Assembly: GCA_947461165.1 (NCBI GenBank)
Contig: CANHJR010000002.1
Coordinates: 1-19,453, forward strand
Origin: Saprospirales bacterium
GTDB taxonomy: Bacteria > Bacteroidota > Bacteroidia > Chitinophagales > JADJOU01
Direction of reading: 5' to 3'
DNA: 19,453 bases
In this document: one piece after another, positions 1 through 10,500 of the stretch
How the letters are laid out: every line of letters starts with the position of its first letter
How positions within the stretch are numbered: position 1 is the first letter of the stretch
Notes under the pieces: model-generated
What the model was told of the DNA's origin: nothing
The model's database searches: none
Seen by the model: the letters and a program-made list of their open reading frames with translations, nothing else
Translations under genes and position numbers: made by a program

Positions 1-85
1 AATAAGAAATAAAATTGAGTATAGCGTTTTCTTCATTTGTCAATACGTTTTAATTTCAAGTGCAAATTTCGTTTATAAAATCCTA

Positions 86-93
86 CAAATCTA
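86..93 (-). promoter_or_regulatory. Possible -7 promoter word for a gene beyond the left edge
   Basis: The minus strand reads TAGATTTG here, which fits the Bacteroidota -7 consensus TAnnTTTG. It lies in the 138-nt stretch after the end of the dehydrogenase gene and points to the left edge, so it could serve a minus-strand gene outside the window. No convincing -33 TTG was found 19-21 nt upstream, and the word is cheap in AT-rich DNA. Nothing else is recognisable in positions 1-138; no clear hairpin terminator follows the dehydrogenase. Confidence 0.25.
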
Positions 94-138
94 TAAGAAT
101 TGTTTAAATTAGGTAAAAAAAAAGTGCGATTTTATAGT

Positions 139-1050
139 TTAGAGATGTTTTTTGATTTTAGTTGCCATTTGCTGAGCTAGTTTGAGCCTACTTTCGACGG
201 TCCACCCTGCAATATGGGGGGTCAAAAATAGTCGATTCTGATTTGAAAACTTCAAAATTTCATCCGTCAGGCTAAATGGTTCATCCTCAAAGACATCGAG
301 CATTGCTGTTCGAATTTTTGAAGATTGCAAATGGTCTAAAATTGGTTGCCAAGGGGCGACCTTACCTCTAGAACAGTTGACAAAATCGATCTGATTCTGA
401 AAGGAATTAAAGAAATTATGCGATGCAAAACCGATCGTAGAACTAGTAAGTGGGACGTGTAATGATACAATATCAGCCTTGAGGTAAATCTCTTCCATAC
501 TTGCTATAGATATATTTGGCAAGTTTGTTTGGATGGGGAGAATATCATTTGCCAAAACGTGAACATCAAAGCCTGCGAGCAGTTCTGCCAGCCTTTGGCC
601 ATTATGACCGAAACCAATAATGGCAAGCGTTTTGCCATTGAGTTCTCTGCCACGATTTTCTTCACGAGACCATTCCCCATTCAGAATGGATAGATGGGCT
701 TTTGAAACATTGTTATATGTCGACAAAATAAATCCGAGTACATGCTCTGCCACAGCGTTTGCGTTGCCTTCTGGTGTGGTGATGGTAATGATTCCTGAAT
801 CACGGCATGCCTCTTCATCAAATATGTCTCTTCCTGAGCCAATTCGACCTATTATTTTTAGTGATTTGGCTTTGGATAACAAGTTTTGATCGATTTTTAT
901 CTTGCTATTGACGATGAGGATCTCGAAATCCTTGACAATCTCACAGACACCTTGATAGTCTATTTTTGGTAGAATGGTAACCGCTAGACCCAGCCTCTTC
1001 AGTTCATCTTCTAAAATAGGATGAAAGTCCTCCGTTATAAGTACCCTCAT
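139..1050 (-). CDS. D-2-hydroxyacid dehydrogenase (SerA/PdxB type), NAD-dependent
   Basis: This 303-residue cytosolic enzyme belongs to the D-isomer-specific 2-hydroxyacid dehydrogenase family, which interconverts 2-hydroxy acids and 2-oxo acids with NAD(H). The Rossmann loop is GFGHNG at residues 146-151, and Asp169 at the end of the next strand suggests a preference for NAD over NADP. The family's catalytic residues are visible as Arg228 (NCSRG), Glu257 (FEDEP) and His279 (LTPHIAG). The segment PEGNANAVAEH at 93-103 is also typical. The protein lacks the C-terminal ACT domain of long phosphoglycerate dehydrogenases and the extra C-terminal domain of PdxB, so the substrate cannot be read from the sequence. 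3-Phosphoglycerate (serine synthesis) and 4-phosphoerythronate (vitamin B6 synthesis) are candidates. The ATG overlaps the rsmA stop as ATGA, so the two genes are probably translationally coupled. Confidence 0.88.
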   Translation of the reverse strand: MRVLITEDFHPILEDELKRLGLAVTILPKIDYQGVCEIVKDFEILIVNSKIKIDQNLLSKAKSLKIIGRIGSGRDIFDEEACRDSGIITITTPEGNANAVAEHVLGFILSTYNNVSKAHLSILNGEWSREENRGRELNGKTLAIIGFGHNGQRLAELLAGFDVHVLANDILPIQTNLPNISIASMEEIYLKADIVSLHVPLTSSTIGFASHNFFNSFQNQIDFVNCSRGKVAPWQPILDHLQSSKIRTAMLDVFEDEPFSLTDEILKFSNQNRLFLTPHIAGWTVESRLKLAQQMATKIKKHL

Positions 1051-1811
1051 AACTTAACAAATTTAGATAATTCACAAAAGTCATCGATGCTCAATTGTTC
1101 TGGGCGCAAATTTTTAACCCTCAAAAACAATGTCTCATCCGTCCATTGCATCGATTTGAGTGAGTTGGAAAGCATTTTTCTCCTCAGATTAAAGGCCATT
1201 TTCACCAAATGCTTCAATTTGCGAAAATCTGCTTTTGGAGTTTCTAATCGATGCATTTTGATAACACCAGAAACTACCTTTGGGGGTGGATCAAAAGCAG
1301 TCGCAGGTATGTCAAATAAGTAGTTGACCTCATACAAGGCTTGCGTCAGGATGCTCAAAATTCCATAGTCTTTTGATCCATGAACAGCAGATAATCTCTT
1401 GGCAACTTCCTTTTGAAACATTCCTACGCTATTGATGACATAATCAGGATTCTCAATAATCCAAAACATAATCAAATTAGAGATATTATAAGGATAATTA
1501 CCTACAACCGTATTGTCTTTTTGGCCCCATTTTTCCCAATCAAACGCTAAAACATCTTGATGAAAAATATGTCCCTTCAACTTTGGGAATTTTTCGGAGA
1601 GCTCTGTCACGAAACGATCATCTTTTTCAATCACCGAATAACTCTTACACTCGATATCTATTATTTGATCTGTCAGTGCACCCATTCCTGGACCAATTTC
1701 TATTAGGTTTGAAATCGGCCGAAGATCAAAGATAGCCTGTCCTATTTGATTAAGAACATTTTGATCAATTAGAAAATGTTGACCTAGGGATTTTTTGAGA
1801 TTGAACGACAA
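1047..1811 (-). CDS. rsmA: 16S rRNA (adenine(1518)-N(6)/adenine(1519)-N(6))-dimethyltransferase RsmA
   Basis: RsmA (KsgA) uses S-adenosylmethionine to dimethylate two adjacent adenines in the 3'-terminal hairpin of 16S rRNA during late small-subunit assembly. The 254 residues cover the whole family fold and are slightly shorter than the E. coli enzyme (273). The N-terminus carries KKSLGQHFLID at 6-16. The SAM-binding motif EIGPGMGALT is at 38-47, the acidic residue of motif II is in VIEKDDR at 60-66, the catalytic N-x-P-Y motif reads NYPYN at 105-109, and the family motif AFDPPPKV is at 172-179. It is the first gene of a two-gene minus-strand unit with the dehydrogenase. A TAnnTTTG promoter word lies about 78 nt upstream. 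The start ATG is chosen because the conserved motif begins five residues later. Confidence 0.96.
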   Translation of the reverse strand: MSFNLKKSLGQHFLIDQNVLNQIGQAIFDLRPISNLIEIGPGMGALTDQIIDIECKSYSVIEKDDRFVTELSEKFPKLKGHIFHQDVLAFDWEKWGQKDNTVVGNYPYNISNLIMFWIIENPDYVINSVGMFQKEVAKRLSAVHGSKDYGILSILTQALYEVNYLFDIPATAFDPPPKVVSGVIKMHRLETPKADFRKLKHLVKMAFNLRRKMLSNSLKSMQWTDETLFLRVKNLRPEQLSIDDFCELSKFVKL

Positions 1812-1888
1812 TTTTATTGATTTAAAAAACGAAGATAATTCTTATAATTGGTTTAGCAGAATACGGTCATTATATATTGTTATAGCCT

Positions 1889-1896
1889 CAAACTTA
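1889..1896 (-). promoter_or_regulatory. Predicted -7 promoter element of rsmA
   Basis: The minus strand reads TAAGTTTG, an exact fit to the Bacteroidota -7 consensus TAnnTTTG. Transcription would start near 1882, giving a leader of about 70 nt before the rsmA ATG at 1811. A clear -33 TTG is not visible at the usual distance, so the call rests on the -7 word and its position in the divergent spacer. Confidence 0.45.
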
Positions 1897-1921
1897 ATTA
1901 TCGTCATCCGCTCTTTTTATT

Positions 1922-1929
1922 TACCTTTG
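1922..1929 (+). promoter_or_regulatory. Predicted -7 promoter element of pepA-pdxA
   Basis: The plus strand reads TACCTTTG, an exact fit to TAnnTTTG. Transcription would start near 1935 and give a leader of about 42 nt before the pepA ATG at 1977. At the -33 distance there is only TTA (1898-1900) rather than TTG. It lies 25 nt to the right of the oppositely directed rsmA element, so the two promoters are back to back and their upstream regions overlap. Confidence 0.5.
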
Positions 1930-1976
1930 CAAAATTAGAAATAACACATAAGTCCAGCCAATAATTGTTCAATAAC

Positions 1977-3422
1977 ATGTTAGAAAACAAACCAATATCA
2001 CTAAGCATAAGCAACAAACCAACCTGTGCCTCAAAGGTCATCCTTATAGAAAAAAAATCTGCAACCACTGACATGGGCTTCAACCCTTGGGAGGTCGCTG
2101 ACTTGAATAAAAGCGCTGAGAATGGCAGCTTTATTTCCGTATTTAGAGAAGAAGGAGATACCAAAATTGTGTCCCAAATAGATAAATTGGGCTCTAAGGA
2201 TAACTTTAAATCCAAAGAGGAAGTTAGAAAAGCGGGTGCTCAAATTCTTTCTGAAATCAAAAAGCTTCAGATTGAATCCATTTGCTTGACTAGCGCTCTT
2301 TCGTCTGACGCATATCTGATTCAACTTGCTGAAGGTCTTCTTTTAGCCAATTATCAATTCTTGACATATAAGTCTGAAAAGAAAACAAATAGTCTGGCTA
2401 AGATTAATATTGTTAGCTCTACCATTACTTCCAAAGAGATTGAGGAATTAAATGAAGTAGTAACTGCCACTTATTTTGCAAGAACATTTGTAAACGAGCC
2501 TGTAATAACGCTTACTGCAAAAAGATTTAGCGAAGAAATTGCCAAATTAGGAAAATTAGCAAATTTTGATGTCAAAGTCCTGAACAAGGAAGAAATCATA
2601 AAGGAGAAGATGGCTGGATTATTAGCAGTAAATTCTGGCAGTCAAGATCCGCCAACATTTACCATCATGGAGTATAAACCAAAAGGTGCAAAGAACACAC
2701 AACCATATGTGCTCGTAGGAAAAGGCGTCGTATATGATACTGGAGGTCTTTCACTCAAGCCCACCGCCGGAAGTATGGATACCATGAAATCTGACATGGC
2801 AGGGGCCGCTGCTGTGGCAGGAGCGATTTATGCCATCGCCAAAAACGAGTTGCCAATTCATGTCATTGGACTGATACCTGCTACAGATAATCGTCCAGGA
2901 GAAATGGCAGTAACGCCAGGTGATGTGATCACTTATGCCAATGGTAAAACAGCCGAAATTTTAAATACAGACGCGGAGGGAAGACTCATTCTAGCCGATG
3001 CTCTGAGCTATGCCAGTCAATACAAACCAGCGTTGGTTATGGATTTCGCAACACTAACCGGAGCTCAGGTAATGGCCATGGGCATTTATGGTGCTGCGAT
3101 CATGGGTACAGCATCTGAAGAGGAAATGACTAATCTCAAAAAAGTAGGTTTCGAAGCATTTGAACGTGTTCATGAGATGCCATTTTGGGAAGAATATGGC
3201 GAACTTATAAAATCTGATATTGCTGACATCAAAAACATAGGTGGTCGAGAAGGTGGTTGCATTACTGCTGGTAAATTCTTGGAGCATTTTGTCGATTACC
3301 CTTGGATACATATGGATATTGCTGGGCCATCCTTCTATACATCCAATGATGGTTATCGTCTCAAAGGTGGAACAGGATTTGGTGTTCGACTAATTTATGA
3401 TTTTCTTAAGTCAAAAATCTAA
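1977..3422 (+). CDS. pepA: Leucyl aminopeptidase, M17 family
   Basis: This is a cytosolic M17 metallo-aminopeptidase that removes N-terminal residues from peptides with two metal ions, normally as a hexamer. Counting from the ATG at 1977 the protein has 481 residues. The M17 signature NTDAEGRL is at 330-337. Expected metal ligands are Lys249 (VGKG), Asp254 (YDTGG), Asp273 (KSDMAG), Asp332 and Glu334; the catalytic Lys261 and Arg336 are also present. The numbering nearly matches that of bovine lens aminopeptidase. An in-frame TTG at 1965 would add four residues, but the ATG is preferred as the stronger codon. No signal peptide is visible. The gene's end overlaps the annotated start of pdxA by 26 nt, so the two are probably one transcript, although no metabolic link between them is obvious. 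Confidence 0.95.
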   Translation: MLENKPISLSISNKPTCASKVILIEKKSATTDMGFNPWEVADLNKSAENGSFISVFREEGDTKIVSQIDKLGSKDNFKSKEEVRKAGAQILSEIKKLQIESICLTSALSSDAYLIQLAEGLLLANYQFLTYKSEKKTNSLAKINIVSSTITSKEIEELNEVVTATYFARTFVNEPVITLTAKRFSEEIAKLGKLANFDVKVLNKEEIIKEKMAGLLAVNSGSQDPPTFTIMEYKPKGAKNTQPYVLVGKGVVYDTGGLSLKPTAGSMDTMKSDMAGAAAVAGAIYAIAKNELPIHVIGLIPATDNRPGEMAVTPGDVITYANGKTAEILNTDAEGRLILADALSYASQYKPALVMDFATLTGAQVMAMGIYGAAIMGTASEEEMTNLKKVGFEAFERVHEMPFWEEYGELIKSDIADIKNIGGREGGCITAGKFLEHFVDYPWIHMDIAGPSFYTSNDGYRLKGGTGFGVRLIYDFLKSKI

Positions 3423-4488
3423 TACTATTTTGGAAGAAAAAAGAAAACCAATCGTAGGTATCACTTTAGGTGATATCAATGGAATAGGTCCACAAATAGT
3501 ATTGAAGGCCTTAGAGGAAGAACGCATGCATCGCTCTTGTCAATTCGTCGTTTTTGGAACGGAATCAGCGATTCAATTTTATAAAAAAAGAAACCCGGAA
3601 CTAAAGCTCCAGTTTCACATCATCCAAAAACAAGATGAATTCAAGTTACATTCCAAGCTACCGACGCTTTTAGAGTGTAGTGAAAAACCTGTAGAAGTCC
3701 AAATGGGTGAATCCAATGACTCAAGTGGCTCATTGAGTTTGCGATTTATAAATGATGCTTTGTTTTATTTACAGCAGAAGAAAATTGATATTTTGGTTAC
3801 TGCACCAATCAACAAAGCCTTTATAAAAACAAATCCACCATTCAGTGGACACACCGAATACCTCGCGCAAAAGGCTAATATCAAAGACAATTTGATGATT
3901 ATGACTTCTGATACGATTCGAGTTGCGTTAGCCACTCAACATGTTCCATTACAGGAAGTTGCAAGCAAATTGACGGTTCAAAACTTGGTGAATACGATAG
4001 GACTTTTTGACAAATCCTTAACTTTTGACTTTGGCTGTCAACGCCCCAAAATTGCTGTTCTTGCTCTAAACCCGCATGGAGGCGAAAACGGAAAAATCGG
4101 ACGAGAGGAAATAGATATTATAGCTCCAGCAATACAGCAAGCGCAGAAAAATAAAATTATCGTTCAAGGGCCATTCTCCTCAGATAGTTTTTTTAGTAGT
4201 GGTAAATATGCCGCATTTGATGGAATTTTAGCAATGTACCATGACCAAGGATTGATTCCTTTCAAATACATAGCCGGATATGAAGGCGTGAATTTCACCG
4301 CCAATCTTCCTTATGTTAGAACATCCCCAGATCATGGTGTCGCACTTGATATCGTAGAATCCGGTTCTGCCAACCATAACTCCATGATTCACGCAATTTG
4401 GACTGCCCTAGATATTTATCAGAGCAGGAATATTCAAGAGTCCATTCGTTCCAATAAGTTAAAAATGGTCAGTGTAAAAGATTTATAA
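3397..4488 (+). CDS. pdxA: 4-hydroxythreonine-4-phosphate dehydrogenase PdxA
   Basis: PdxA oxidises 4-phosphohydroxy-L-threonine with NAD; the product decarboxylates and is joined by PdxJ to deoxyxylulose phosphate in the DXP-dependent pathway to vitamin B6. The N-terminal motif GITLGDINGIGPQ is at 21-33; the GDINGIG form is the one I associate with Bacteroidota members. Substrate-binding His152-Thr153 lie in FSGHTEYLA. The three metal-binding histidines are His182 (ATQHVPL), His227 (LNPHGGENG) and His282 (MYHDQG). PNLPYVRTSPDHG-like sequence near 303-314 completes the fold. The ATG at 3397 lies inside pepA and gives a 17-residue lead before the conserved KPIVGIT. A TTG at 3430, seven nt after the pepA stop, would give a tighter N-terminus of 352 residues and is a real alternative. 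A strong terminator follows directly. Confidence 0.95.
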   Translation: MIFLSQKSNTILEEKRKPIVGITLGDINGIGPQIVLKALEEERMHRSCQFVVFGTESAIQFYKKRNPELKLQFHIIQKQDEFKLHSKLPTLLECSEKPVEVQMGESNDSSGSLSLRFINDALFYLQQKKIDILVTAPINKAFIKTNPPFSGHTEYLAQKANIKDNLMIMTSDTIRVALATQHVPLQEVASKLTVQNLVNTIGLFDKSLTFDFGCQRPKIAVLALNPHGGENGKIGREEIDIIAPAIQQAQKNKIIVQGPFSSDSFFSSGKYAAFDGILAMYHDQGLIPFKYIAGYEGVNFTANLPYVRTSPDHGVALDIVESGSANHNSMIHAIWTALDIYQSRNIQESIRSNKLKMVSVKDL

Positions 4489-4507
4489 TCACCTAAGATG
4501 TCCAACT

Positions 4508-4542
4508 AAAAAAATGCCAATCGATCTGATTGGCATTTTTTT
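4508..4542. terminator. Bidirectional intrinsic terminator between pdxA and the giant surface-protein gene
   Basis: A perfect inverted repeat has 15-nt arms at 4508-4522 and 4528-4542 around a 5-nt GATCT loop. The core stem is TGCCAATC/GATTGGCA, flanked by seven A on the left and seven T on the right. The U-tract is therefore present in both reading directions, which suits the convergent arrangement of pdxA (ending at 4488) and the giant gene (ending at 4574). Confidence 0.9.
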
Positions 4543-4573
4543 ATTCCTTTACTTAAAATGATCAAAATAAATT

Positions 4574-7500
4574 CTATCTTATCAGGCTGAGTGTTCCACT
4601 ATGCTTTTCCTTTCTCTGATTGGTATAAGTAATTTCAGTAAGGTAGGTGTATATACCAAAAGGTGCTTGCTGTCCTTTGAATGTTCCGTCCCATCCCTCA
4701 ATGTTTGCATTATCGGCGCTGAAAACCTTCTCGCCCCAGCGATTGAATATCGAAAGTTTAGCATGTAGGATATTCTTGCCGTAGATTTTGAACACTTTAT
4801 TTTCTGGATCCATAGCCGCAGGCGCCAAAACATTTGGTATATATAACTTCGATTTATCTTTTACAATGACATACACGGTATCATAAACGTGGCAGTCGTC
4901 TGTGAATTGAACATCAATAACATACTGCTGATCTATGTATGGCGCAGCAATTGGTTTATCACAATCTACACAACTCAATCCTCTTGACTCTGACCAGATT
5001 CTACTCAATATCTGAGAAGAATCCCCAACTAGGACACGATAGCCAAGTTCTACTTGACCGCCAAGATCAATCGTTGTCTTCTTTGGAATTGCTACAATTT
5101 TAAAGGGCGATGGTCCTTTAATAATGGTATCGACATACGTCCTGCAGCCGCTAAGATCTTTGATTATGACATAATATCTTCCTGCTAACAAGAAATTGAA
5201 TTTATTCATAGCACTAAACGTTCTACCAGAATCACGACTATAAATAATTCTGCCAGAACCGCCAGAGGCAATAACCTCTAATTCACCACTACCAATGTTT
5301 ATGCAGTTGGTATTCTTAACCATGACATTGTCTACTTTCAATTTTGGTGGATCAATTAAAGGAAATACAAACGTATCAATACAACTGTTCGCATCTGTCA
5401 CCGTCAATTTATAATTTCCTTGAGGCAATTTAGTCAAGCTGTCCTTTGTTGAATTGTTTTGCCATTGATACCGATATGGAGGTGTTGCTTGATTTGCTAC
5501 AACGGAGATTTTACCTAAGCTTTCTCCATTACAATTATTATTTGTGATTTTGCTTGCCAGTGCAAGCTCTGAAGGTTGACTCAGATTATAATTATAGGTT
5601 GCTAAACACCCATTGCCATCAATGACATCAACTCGATGAGCTCCAGCTAATAGATTTGTAGCCCTAAAAGTAGATCTGCCGCTAGGGAACCATTGAACGC
5701 CATAAGGTCCAGTGCCTCCACTCAAGGAAACTTCTAGCACTCCAGTTGGTTCATTATTACATTTAAGGTTAATTTGATCAATTAGATTGGACACTATAGG
5801 CAGTGGTTGTCCAAGGCTGAAAGTATCGGTGAATAAACAACCATCATTGTCTTCTACGGTATACGAATTAGGCCCTGCAGGCAATCCCCCAATAGTAATG
5901 CCTGCAGAATATGGTGTTGAAAGTGTCTTATACTTATACGGTGTAGCTCCACTAACGGCATTGACCACAATTTGTCCTGAATTATTGTTATTACATTTTA
6001 AATCCGTTTTGACTATCGTTGCAGCCAATAGATTTGGCCTTTCCGTAATTACAATTGAGGCTGTATCGAAGCAATTAAACAAATCACTTACGGTTACTTT
6101 ATACAAACCAGGACTAAGTCCAGAGATATTTGCTGTTGTTCCACTATTGCTCCATACATATTTAAATCCTGGCCCTGGATTTCCAAAATTAACGGTAGAA
6201 GTTATGGTTCCATTTGATTTGAGGCAGAATGATTGTGTTGCCGCTAAGGTAATGTCAGGCACAGTAGTAGTGGAAATACTTACACCGCGCACAATTGTAC
6301 AGCCTCTTGCATCATTTATGGTTACTACATAATTTCCAGAAGCCACATTGAAGATCGTATCATTCGTAGATCCATTGCTCCAATTGTATAAAATCGGATC
6401 AACACCTCTCGGCAATGACGCACTTATCATTCCATTATTGTATCCACAAGTTGAATTTATGGAATCTATTTCCACGTCCGGTGTTGCTCCGTTGTCAACT
6501 GTAATTCTGGCAGTATCTCTGCAACCAATGCTATCTGTTATTGTTAGAAAATAGAAGCCTTTAGCTAGACCCCAAATAGAATCAACTGTCTGTCCTGTAT
6601 TCCATTGGTAAGTGAACGGTTTGGTTCCTGTTCCTGCTAACACGCCTGCTTTGATGTTACCATTACTTTTATTGCAAACTGCATCCAGTGTTTTAGCAGT
6701 TATTTTTGGTTTCGTTTGGTCTCCAATGGTTATATTATTTATGACGGTACATCTGCCGTTGTCAGAAATGGTAAGTGTATAGTTGCCTGCAACCTTACTA
6801 GAAATATTTGCGCTTGTTTCGCCAGAACTCCAAGCATATGTGTAGGATGGAACGCCTCCGGATGTAGATGAGCTTATCGCTCCATCATTTCCACCACATT
6901 TAGACTTTGTTACCGTATAAGTGGCTGAAATTGTGGGGATTCGAGGGATGTAAATGCTCATACTATCCTTACATCCGAGATTATCTGTGACAACAACTGA
7001 GTAGGCTCCAGAATCAAGCCCTCCAATTGCATTTGTCGATCCTAAATTACTCCAAAGATAAAAAAATGGAGACGTACCTAACGATACTGCTGCAGTAGCA
7101 ATGGCATTATTTATAGCACACGTCGCATCCTGTTTAGAAAGGCTTAAGGCAGGTTTTGTGGTATTCGTAATGTTCGCCGTAGCAATTTTGGTACAGAAGT
7201 TATCAGAAACAGTCACAGATATAGCTCCTGCATTTAAGTTGATTACACTATCTATTGTAGCTCCATTGCTCCAGGCATAAACAGGCGTTCCTGCAGTATT
7301 GACTGGTGTTGCTTTTACTTTTCCATTTGCTATGGCACATTTTGCTTGGACAATGTCTAAAGTTATAGAATCAACTCCTTGAGAGACGATAGAGGTTAAT
7401 GAGCTGACACTACATCCTGTTTGATCTATAACATTTAAGGTATAAGATCCAGCTAGTATGTTTGATGCAATGTTAGATGAACTCACATTTGGAATCCACG

Positions 7501-10500
7501 TATAGGTCAACGCACCTGTTGAATTCCCAACGCTTGCTGTAATGTTTCCGTTTGCTGCTTTACATTTACTATTTGTTTTGGTGAAAGAAATGGTAGGCAA
7601 TCCCTTTTGGGTTATGGTGACCGAATCGGATTTCTGACACCCTTTGATATCTGTTACCGTGAAATAATATTTCGTTGCACCAAGACCAAACACAGAGTCC
7701 GTATTTGATAAAGTATGCCCCCAAGTGTAGGTGTATGGCTTCGTTCCTCCGTTTGCATTTATTTTTATAAATCCATTGGAGACATTACAATTAGCCATTT
7801 TCGAGTTATTAGCAATAGTTAATGGATAAACCGTATCCATAACAATTGAATCTATTTTCTGACAAGTTCTGCTATCTATGACTTTGAAAATAAATTTACC
7901 TCCATTCAAAGTAGAAATGCTCGTTGTGCCTGGTACACCATTCCAAAAATATTGTAAAGGTGTTCGTGTACTGGTCACAAATGCTGTAACACTTCCATTG
8001 TTTAAGCCACAACTAGGGTCCGTTTTATTTAGTGCAACCACAGGGCCAGCGGTGTCATTGACCGTTACAACCTTTGTTACCAAACAACTCAGTGCATCTG
8101 TTATGGATAAGGTATAGGTACCCCCTCCTAATCCAGACACATCTTTATTTGTGCCTAAGCTTGAACTCCAATTGTAGGTATATGGAGGAACGCCACTTGA
8201 AACCGTTGTGCTAATTTGACCTTGCTTGTAGGTACAATTATCGTGAACGACATTCTGTGTTGCTTGATGTATTGGCACTCTGGTCACAAATAATGTGTCT
8301 TTTTTGACACAAGAGTTTGCATCTGTGACTGAGAAAATAAACCGTCCAGTGTCTATTGATGATAGATTCAAACTTACAATACTTCCATTCCAGTTATATG
8401 AGTATGGAGACGTACCAGTTGTAATAATAGCATTGACCGATCCATTGTTGAAATTACAATTCGAATTGGATTTAGAAACGGTTGTTGTCAAGGCAGGCTG
8501 AGAAGTCAAGACTGTAGAATCAACAGCCTTACATCCATATAAATCTGTTACAGTAACAATGTGCTTGCCTGCCGATAAATTGGTGGCCGTAGCAGAAGTT
8601 TGTCCATTGGACCAGCTATATGAGAAAGGAGCTGACCCTAATGCAATATTGGTAGCAACCGACCCATTTGATGGTCCGCAAAGTGAGTTATTGGAGATTA
8701 AGGACACCTGTGGAGTGGTTCTAAACAGAATGGTATACATGAAGTTACTGGTACAAGCTCGGCTATCTGTTACTGTAAGAGTGTAGGTGCCGGCAAATAA
8801 ATTTACAATAGAATCTGCTGTTGCAAAGTTATTCCAGACGTAGGTATGCGGCGGAGCACCAGATGTGGGCGAAACTCTAATTTTCCCAACACCATTTGTA
8901 CAGTTTGAATGGGTTACAAGCGAATTTATAGAAGGTGCAGCACTATCTTTTATGTAAACGGTATCCGTTCTTGTGCAGCCGTAGATGTCGCGATAGGTAA
9001 ATAAATAAATTCCAGAATCAGCAGCAGATAATGTGTCTGTGACAGATCTTACAACCGACGACCCCAATTTTTTCCATGATCTGGTATCGATACCATAAAG
9101 GGAAATGACACTTGCTGTTATCTGCCCATCTGCGCGTCCACAGTTAGATCGCTTGATTTGATAAGTAGAGGTAGGTGCGGCAGAATACGTTAGGGAATCT
9201 TTGAGATTATAGACGCAATTACTGCTATCTGTCAATGTAAGGGTATAGGTACCTGGTGCTAACCCCGCAATACTGTCCAAGTTTGTTTTTCCATTGGACC
9301 AAACGGCCGTGCTTGGTGGGAAAGAAGATTGTATCAGAAGATAGCCTGTATTGGCGCCACAAGCAGGCAAATGCTTATACAATGTAGCATTCAACATTGG
9401 TTTAAAAGGAACAATTATTTCAAGATTTGCTGTGCATTTTTGCGAATCAACTACTGTAACAAAAACATTTGGAGCAAGTAATGATGTCCCTTGCAATTTT
9501 TTATTGGCATAGGTTGAGTCCAATACTGAGTTCCAATATATCTTCAATGGAGAAATGGCACTATCAATAGTAATATAGGCATGGCCATTATTGGAATCAC
9601 AAATTTCAGGCTTGACAGAATCAAGCGTAATTCTTGGAGTATGGGTATATGATATGTACAAACTAGTATCGAATATGCATTTATTCGAATCGATCACACG
9701 AAGCTGAGCTTGCCCCAGATTTAATGAATCTTTTACTCTCCATGTATCCTTAGCATTCCAAATATATTTATAAGGTGCAGTTCCTAGATATGCGGTAGGC
9801 CAGACTTTGCCTGTTGCAGAGTCGCACCTCGTTTTGCGAATACTATCGAAACCAACAGTTAGATTCGTTGCATTTCTAATTTCTCTTGTCGAGAAAAAAT
9901 TACATCCAGTTGAGTCGGTTACCGTTACTGAATATGTGCCGTGTTTTAAAGAATCAGCGACTTGTGTTTTATCGCCATTCGACCATAAATAAGTATATGG
10001 AGGGAATCCTTTTGAAACGTAGATTGTCATTTTACCATTTGAGTCAGCGCAACTCGGCCTCACTACTATCAAGGAGTCGAGCTGCATTCTACCTGGATGA
10101 GTCAACTTAAATGTATCCTTTACTATACATCCAATGATATCCGTAATTGTCAAGTAGTATGTGCCGGTATCAATACCCATTAGTGATGAATCATTGGGAG
10201 CATTTAATACGCTCCAACTGAAATTATACGGGGAATTGCCAACTATATTTGTCAATTTAATTCCCCCCATATTAAACCCACACGTTGGTTGGATAATGGT
10301 ATCTTTGTACTTAGGTGATGGGAATCTAAGAATGGTATAACTTCGAACACCGGTGCACCCTTTAGAATCAGTCACCGTCAACGTGTATGTTCCTACTGCA
10401 CGATTTAACAAATTCTTGGTCGTTTGTCCACTACTCCATAAGTAAGAATATGGACCTACTCCTGACGATAAAACGGGCTTTATACTGCCTAATGTATCTA

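Noticed and set aside
620..889. Plus-strand frame of 89 codons within the dehydrogenase gene
   Set aside because: It overlaps the cofactor-binding core of a clear enzyme gene and has no domain or promoter.
1965..1976. TTG start four codons upstream of the pepA ATG
   Set aside because: The ATG at 1977 is a stronger start and the extra residues add no conserved sequence.
3054..3311. Minus-strand frame of 85 codons inside pepA
   Set aside because: Antisense shadow of a conserved aminopeptidase region with no sign of independent coding.
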